Source of the DNA: Chloroflexota bacterium
GTDB lineage: Bacteria; Chloroflexota; Limnocylindria; Limnocylindrales; CSP1-4
NCBI GenBank assembly: GCA_016200675.1
Contig: JACQEH010000256.1
Span: 1-9,569, forward strand
DNA: 9,569 nt
Reading direction: 5' to 3'
This document shows positions 6,624 to 9,569 of this stretch, in pieces (the stretch's first letter is position 1; every line of letters begins with the position of its first letter). Made by a program: the position numbers and the translations under genes. Under the pieces are notes generated by a model. It did no database searches. It had not been told where the DNA came from and saw only the letters and a list, made by a program, of their open reading frames with translations.

Positions 6624-7195
6624 CGCTTGAGTGCCTCCTCGATGGATCCGGAGCCGCGGGTCATGACGACGGCGCCGGTCCGGACCAGTTCCTTGATGCC
6701 GTAGGTGCGGGCAAGGGCGACGAACGCGTCGACCTCGGCCTCGGTGCCGCTGACCTCGACGATCGCCGACTCGGCGGCGAGGTCGACGATGCGGCCCTTG
6801 CTCAGTTCGACGAGCTTGAGCAGCTCGGCCCGGTTGGCGCCGCCCACCCGGACTTTGACCAGGGCCAGCTCGTGCTCCACGGTCGGCTCGGCGGTGACAT
6901 CCTGGACCTTCAGGACGTCGATGAGCCGGTAGAGCTGCTTGGCCGCCTGCTCCACGGCGACGTCGTCTCCGTGGAGGGTGATCGTCATCCGGGACAAACC
7001 CTCCTGGTCCGTGTGGCTCACGGCCAGGGAGTCGATGTTGAAGTTGCGGGCGCGCATCAGGCTGGAGACGCGATTCAGCACGCCCGGCTTGTCCAGGACG
7101 AGGGCGACGAGCCGGTGGACCTTCGTGTCGCCACTGCCCGGGAGGGCGCGCGGCGGCGGCGCCGAGTGCGCCGGGATGGCTCCGTGGTCGCTCAT
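6620..7195 (-). CDS. ilvN: Acetohydroxyacid synthase small (regulatory) subunit
   Basis: Regulatory partner of IlvB that stimulates the catalytic subunit and confers feedback inhibition by valine or other BCAAs. It is 191 aa. After a 25-residue Pro/Ala-rich N-terminal lead, the ACT domain spans about 26-98 (HRLVALVLDKPGVLNRVSSL, then RNFNIDSLAVSHTDQEGLSRMTI). The conserved C-terminal domain of AHAS small subunits spans about 105-182 (ELALVKVRVGGANRAELLKL, GRIVDLAAESAIVEVSG, GIKELVRTGAVVMTRG). The ATG overlaps the ilvB stop as ATGA, and its own stop overlaps the ilvC start in the same way. That sets the start codon and implies coupled translation at a fixed ratio with IlvB. The in-frame ORF continues upstream into ilvB, but that part is a shadow of ilvB. 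Confidence 0.95.
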   Translation of the reverse strand: MSDHGAIPAHSAPPPRALPGSGDTKVHRLVALVLDKPGVLNRVSSLMRARNFNIDSLAVSHTDQEGLSRMTITLHGDDVAVEQAAKQLYRLIDVLKVQDVTAEPTVEHELALVKVRVGGANRAELLKLVELSKGRIVDLAAESAIVEVSGTEAEVDAFVALARTYGIKELVRTGAVVMTRGSGSIEEALKR

Positions 7196-9189
7196 TCCTC
7201 GGGCCCGCCCCAGGTCTCGATGAGGTCGGACAGGCCCTTGCCGGCCGGCATCATGGGGAAGATGTTCTGCTCGCCGGCGATCTCGAACCAGACGAAGGCC
7301 GGCCCGTCGACGCCCTGCGCGAAGCGGATCGCGTCGTCGACCTCCTCGGGCGTCGTGGCCTTGACGGCCGGGATGCCGTAGGCGTCGGCGAGCTTGAGGT
7401 AGTCGGGGCCCTGGAGGTGGGCCGAGTGGTAGTTGCCGGCGTAGATGATCTCCTGCCACTGGCGTATCATGCCCAGCTTCTTGTTGTCGAAGAGGGCGAT
7501 CTTCACCGGGATCCGGTCCTGGACCAGGGTCATGAGCTCCTGGCTCGTCATCTGGAAGCCGCCGTCGCCGGCGATCGCCCAGACCTCGCGGTCCGGGTTG
7601 CCGAGGGCGGCGCCCATCGCCGCCGGGACGCTGAAGCCCATCGTCCCGAGGCCGCCCGAGCTGACGTGGGTGTTGGGGTGGCGGAAGCCGGCGTAGCGGG
7701 CCAGCCACATCTGGTTCTGGCCGACATCGGCCACGTAGATCGCCTCGTGGTCGGTCAGCTCGCCGATGCGCTGGACGACGTAGTCGGCGGACAGGAGTCC
7801 GTCACGCCAGGCGCCGGAGCCGTGCCAGGACGAGGCGACAGACTCGCGCTTCCAGTCGGCGAGCTGATCGAGGTACCCGGCGCGTGCCTCCCGAGGCACG
7901 GCGTCGACCATCGGCAGGAGCTGGCGGAGGACGCGGCCCGCGTCGCCGACGATCGGAACCTCGACGGCAACGTTCTTGCCGATCTCCGCCGGATCGATGT
8001 CGACGTGGATGATCCGGGCGTACGGGGCGTAGGTCCGGACGTTGCCGGTCACCCGGTCGTCGAAGCGCATCCCGATCGCGATCAGGAGGTCCGCCGACTG
8101 GATCGCCCGGTTGACGTGCTTCCAGCCGTGCATGCCCATGAAGCCGTAGGCCAGCGGGTGGGTCTCGTCCATCGCCCCGATCCCGAGGAGCGTCCAGGCG
8201 ACGGGAATGTTCGACTTCTCGGCGAAGGCCAGAAGGTCCTTCTCCGCGCGGGCATGAAGGATGCCGTGGCCGGCCAGGATCACGGGCCGCTTCGCCGCGG
8301 CGATCTCGGCGGCCGCGGTCTTGAGCTGGCGGTAGTGGCCGTCCATGTTCGGGCGGAACCCGGGCAGGCCGGCGATGACCTCGGCCTCGGACGGATGGGC
8401 CGCCGTCGTCTCCTGCTGGAGGGCGTCCTTGGTGATGTCGACGTGGACGGGTCCGGGGCGGCCCGTTCGCGCGATGTGGAAGGCCTCGGCCAGGACCCGG
8501 GGCAGGTCGTCCGCATTCCGGACGAGGTAGTTGTGCTTGGTCATCGGCAGGGTGATGCCGTTGATGTCGATCTCCTGGAAGGCATCCTTGCCGATCAACG
8601 CGGAGGGCACGTTGCCGGTGATGGCGACCAGCGGGATCGAATCGAGCTGGGCAGTGGCGATGCCGGTGACGAGGTTCGTGGCCCCGGGGCCAGACGTCCC
8701 CATGCAGACGCCGACCTTGCCGGTGGCCCGGGCGAAGCCGTCGGCCGCGTGGGCACCGCCCTGCTCGTGGCGGACGAGGATGTGGCGGAGCTCCGGGTGG
8801 TCGCCGAGGACGTCGTAGAGGGGCAGGATGACGCCGCCCGGGTAGCTGAAGAAGACGTCGACGTCCTGGCGGAGGATCGCCTCGCAGACGACGTCGGCGC
8901 CGATGCGGGGACGGGGAGTTCGCTCGGCCGGCGTGCCCTCGGCCGGGACCGACGGCGCGGCGGTGCCCTCGTGGAGCATTTCCCGCTGGGCTTTCTCGAT
9001 GGCCGCGGCGTGGACCGTGCCGGCTGCCGGCATGTGGCTGCGGCGGACCCGCGCGGCGGCCGTCGTCGCTGCGGCCGCTCCGTCCGGCGTGGCAGGCGTG
9101 TCGGGGGTGTCGGGCGTGCTCGGTGTGCGCGGCGTGCCGGGCACGGCTCGGCTCGGCCGTTTCGCCGAGCCACCCTTCGTCATCGTCAT
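7192..9189 (-). CDS. ilvB: Acetohydroxyacid synthase large (catalytic) subunit with Pro/Thr-rich N-terminal extension
   Basis: ThDP-, Mg- and FAD-dependent enzyme that condenses two pyruvates to acetolactate, or pyruvate and 2-oxobutyrate to acetohydroxybutyrate. It is 665 aa from the chosen ATG. The catalytic glutamate is Glu142 in VRHEQGGAHAADGFARATG. GTSGPGATNLVTGIA (164-178) and the inhibitor-site region NVPSALIGKDAFQE (193-206) follow. The central FAD domain includes GMRFDDRVTGN (373-383). The ThDP-Mg motif is GDGG (541-544, Asp542) with Asn569 in FDNKKLGMIRQWQ; the usual NN is DN here, but the ligand Asn and Trp578 are kept. Residues 1-95 have no family match and include a TPDTPDTPATPD run, so they are probably disordered. 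ATG 9189 has GAGGAAGGGG 8 nt upstream. ATG 9183 (two codons later, AGGA 9 nt upstream) is equally usable. The frame is open to 9369, but that part crosses the terminator hairpin. Confidence 0.95.
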   Translation of the reverse strand: MTMTKGGSAKRPSRAVPGTPRTPSTPDTPDTPATPDGAAAATTAAARVRRSHMPAAGTVHAAAIEKAQREMLHEGTAAPSVPAEGTPAERTPRPRIGADVVCEAILRQDVDVFFSYPGGVILPLYDVLGDHPELRHILVRHEQGGAHAADGFARATGKVGVCMGTSGPGATNLVTGIATAQLDSIPLVAITGNVPSALIGKDAFQEIDINGITLPMTKHNYLVRNADDLPRVLAEAFHIARTGRPGPVHVDITKDALQQETTAAHPSEAEVIAGLPGFRPNMDGHYRQLKTAAAEIAAAKRPVILAGHGILHARAEKDLLAFAEKSNIPVAWTLLGIGAMDETHPLAYGFMGMHGWKHVNRAIQSADLLIAIGMRFDDRVTGNVRTYAPYARIIHVDIDPAEIGKNVAVEVPIVGDAGRVLRQLLPMVDAVPREARAGYLDQLADWKRESVASSWHGSGAWRDGLLSADYVVQRIGELTDHEAIYVADVGQNQMWLARYAGFRHPNTHVSSGGLGTMGFSVPAAMGAALGNPDREVWAIAGDGGFQMTSQELMTLVQDRIPVKIALFDNKKLGMIRQWQEIIYAGNYHSAHLQGPDYLKLADAYGIPAVKATTPEEVDDAIRFAQGVDGPAFVWFEIAGEQNIFPMMPAGKGLSDLIETWGGPEE

Positions 9190-9197
9190 CGGTCCTG

Positions 9198-9207
9198 CCC
9201 CTTCCTC
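9198..9207 (-). promoter_or_regulatory. Ribosome binding site of ilvB
   Basis: GAGGAAGGGG lies 8 nt upstream of ATG 9189. It lies outside the attenuator hairpin (9247-9270), so readthrough transcripts would expose it. A second purine stretch, AGGA at 9196-9193, sits 9 nt before ATG 9183. It leaves a two-codon uncertainty in the start but excludes the long N-terminal extension to 9369. Confidence 0.6.
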
Positions 9208-9246
9208 GTCGCGGCCCCGCCGCCGTACCTCGTCCGGAAATGACAA

Positions 9247-9270
9247 GACCCTCGCCACCCGGCGAGGGTC
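9247..9270 (-). terminator. Attenuator (intrinsic terminator-like) hairpin in the ilvB leader
   Basis: On the minus strand GACCCTCGCC (9270-9261), loop GGGT (9260-9257) and GGCGAGGGTC (9256-9247) form a perfect 10-bp, mostly G-C stem. Two G-U pairs could extend it. It is followed by TTGTCATTT, a moderate rather than ideal U tract. It lies between the stop of the leader ORF (9296) and the ilvB start (9189), where an attenuator terminator belongs. The tract is weak by enteric standards, but GC-rich bacteria often have poor U tracts. No other gene ends here that it could terminate, apart from the leader ORF itself. Confidence 0.75.
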
Positions 9271-9339
9271 CCTTGGTCTTCGGTGGTCTGTCGGGCTACG
9301 AGCGCCCGTCCCTCCGTCGTCCTCGGTTCTCTCGCCGGG
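9258..9339 (-). promoter_or_regulatory. Predicted antiterminator pairing that competes with the attenuator hairpin
   Basis: Minus-strand CCCGGCGAG (9339-9331, codons 57-60 of the leader ORF) is perfectly complementary over 9 nt to CTCGCCGGG (9266-9258), which is most of the 5' arm and loop of the terminator stem. The two structures exclude each other. If a ribosome stalls on the Leu/Val/Ile codons upstream (9409-9347), the 9331-9339 segment would be free to pair and transcription would continue into ilvB. A small CCGG/CCGG hairpin (9345-9342 with 9338-9335) could hold this segment when the ribosome passes. The complementarity is visible; the mechanism is inferred. Confidence 0.65.
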
Positions 9340-9508
9340 AGCCGGTAATGAGGCCAAGCAGGCTCTCAATGCCGACCAGGAGCGAGCGAATAAGGGAGAG
9401 GAGGACTACCTCGAGCGAGTCGTCTTCGATCGGCATCTGCACGCGCCGGCCATCGCTCGTCACGACGACGGCGACACGGCGGCGATCAAACCCGTTGAAG
9501 GTACGCAC
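9296..9508 (-). CDS. BCAA-rich leader peptide of the ilvB operon (attenuation leader)
   Basis: A 70-codon ORF, GTG start to TAG, directly upstream of the terminator hairpin. Residues 34-54 contain 14 Leu, Val or Ile out of 21 (VVLL-S-LI-RS-LLV-G-I-ES-LL-G-LI), which marks a regulatory leader. All three Ile codons in this run are ATT and two Leu codons are CTT, unlike the ATC/CTC/CTG bias of the downstream genes, so a charging shortage should stall ribosomes easily. After residue 54 the peptide becomes Arg-rich and shows no domain. An in-frame ATG at 9436 would give 46 residues and still contain the whole BCAA run; neither start has a good Shine-Dalgarno sequence. GTG 9508 is preferred because a candidate -10 box ends 9 nt before it, which suggests leaderless translation. 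No function other than sensing translation is expected. A small genuine protein cannot be fully excluded, since residues 9-30 look like ordinary protein. Confidence 0.7.
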   Translation of the reverse strand: MRTFNGFDRRRVAVVVTSDGRRVQMPIEDDSLEVVLLSLIRSLLVGIESLLGLITGSRRENRGRRRDGRS

Positions 9509-9517
9509 GGTCCGCGC

Positions 9518-9546
9518 AGTCTACGTGGCACTCGTTCGATGTGCAA
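9518..9546 (-). promoter_or_regulatory. Candidate sigma70-type promoter of the ilvB-leader transcript
   Basis: On the minus strand TTGCAC (9546-9541) and TAGACT (9523-9518) are separated by exactly 17 nt. The -35 matches TTGACA at 3 of 6 positions and the -10 matches TATAAT at 4 of 6, keeping the key T-A----T pattern. A start at about A9511 would place the leader GTG (9508) 3 nt into the RNA, so the leader would be almost leaderless. The position is right for an operon promoter, but the sequence match alone is modest. Confidence 0.4.
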
Positions 9547-9569
9547 CCACCCCGGGCCGCGCCGAGCGC

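Noticed and set aside
7417..9243. A 608-codon open frame on the plus strand, antisense to ilvB
   Set aside because: It has the composition of reversed coding sequence in high-GC DNA and no domain. ilvB explains the region completely. Similar long antisense frames at 2744-4027, 4324-5844 and 5592-6704 were rejected for the same reason.
9240..9300. T-box riboswitch upstream of ilvB, suggested by a GGGTGG in the hairpin
   Set aside because: The rest of the T-box consensus (the ACCGCG that should follow) is missing and no Stem I features are visible. The GGGTGG is simply the loop and start of the 3' arm, and the BCAA-rich leader ORF explains the region better.
9190..9369. A longer ilvB start at 9369
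   Set aside because: It would translate through the attenuator hairpin and past a good ribosome-binding site, and the extra residues are Arg/Asp-rich with no family match.

Overview
The window is a very GC-rich bacterial segment. It is dominated by one minus-strand operon for branched-chain amino acid (BCAA) synthesis, transcribed from right to left: leader peptide and attenuator, ilvB, ilvN, ilvC, leuA, leuB, cimA, and a stand-alone LeuA-type regulatory domain gene. Stop and start codons overlap at ilvB/ilvN, ilvN/ilvC, ilvC/leuA and leuA/leuB, and the later gaps are only 35 and 6 nt, so this looks like one transcription unit. The base composition, the gene order and a likely leaderless leader transcript fit a high-GC environmental lineage such as Chloroflexota or Actinomycetota. 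The phylum cannot be fixed from the sequence alone.

Right end (about 9190-9569): there is a candidate promoter and a 70-codon leader ORF whose middle is packed with Leu, Val and Ile codons. A 10-bp GC-rich terminator hairpin follows. A 9-nt segment just downstream of the BCAA codons is perfectly complementary to the 5' arm and loop of that hairpin. This is the layout expected for ribosome-mediated transcription attenuation of the whole operon by BCAA supply.

Centre (1080-9189): IlvB/IlvN (acetohydroxyacid synthase) and IlvC (ketol-acid reductoisomerase) make the common dihydroxyacid precursors. LeuA commits 2-oxoisovalerate to leucine, and CimA condenses pyruvate with acetyl-CoA to citramalate for threonine-independent isoleucine synthesis. 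LeuB can serve both branches. ilvD, leuC, leuD and the transaminase are not in the window.

Left end (1-1073): cimA is followed by a 144-aa protein made only of a LeuA dimerisation/allosteric domain, with no catalytic barrel. This is the least understood protein here. Its last 20 codons lie in one copy of a 107-bp direct repeat. The second copy, 131 bp further on, ends at the start of a prephenate dehydratase gene (pheA). pheA is cut after about 73 codons, where the sequence switches to a plus-strand fragment of a branched-chain-amino-acid-type ABC transporter binding protein. The switch lies in about 24 bp that read sensibly as either gene, which suggests a microhomology join, either an assembly or amplification chimera or a real rearrangement.
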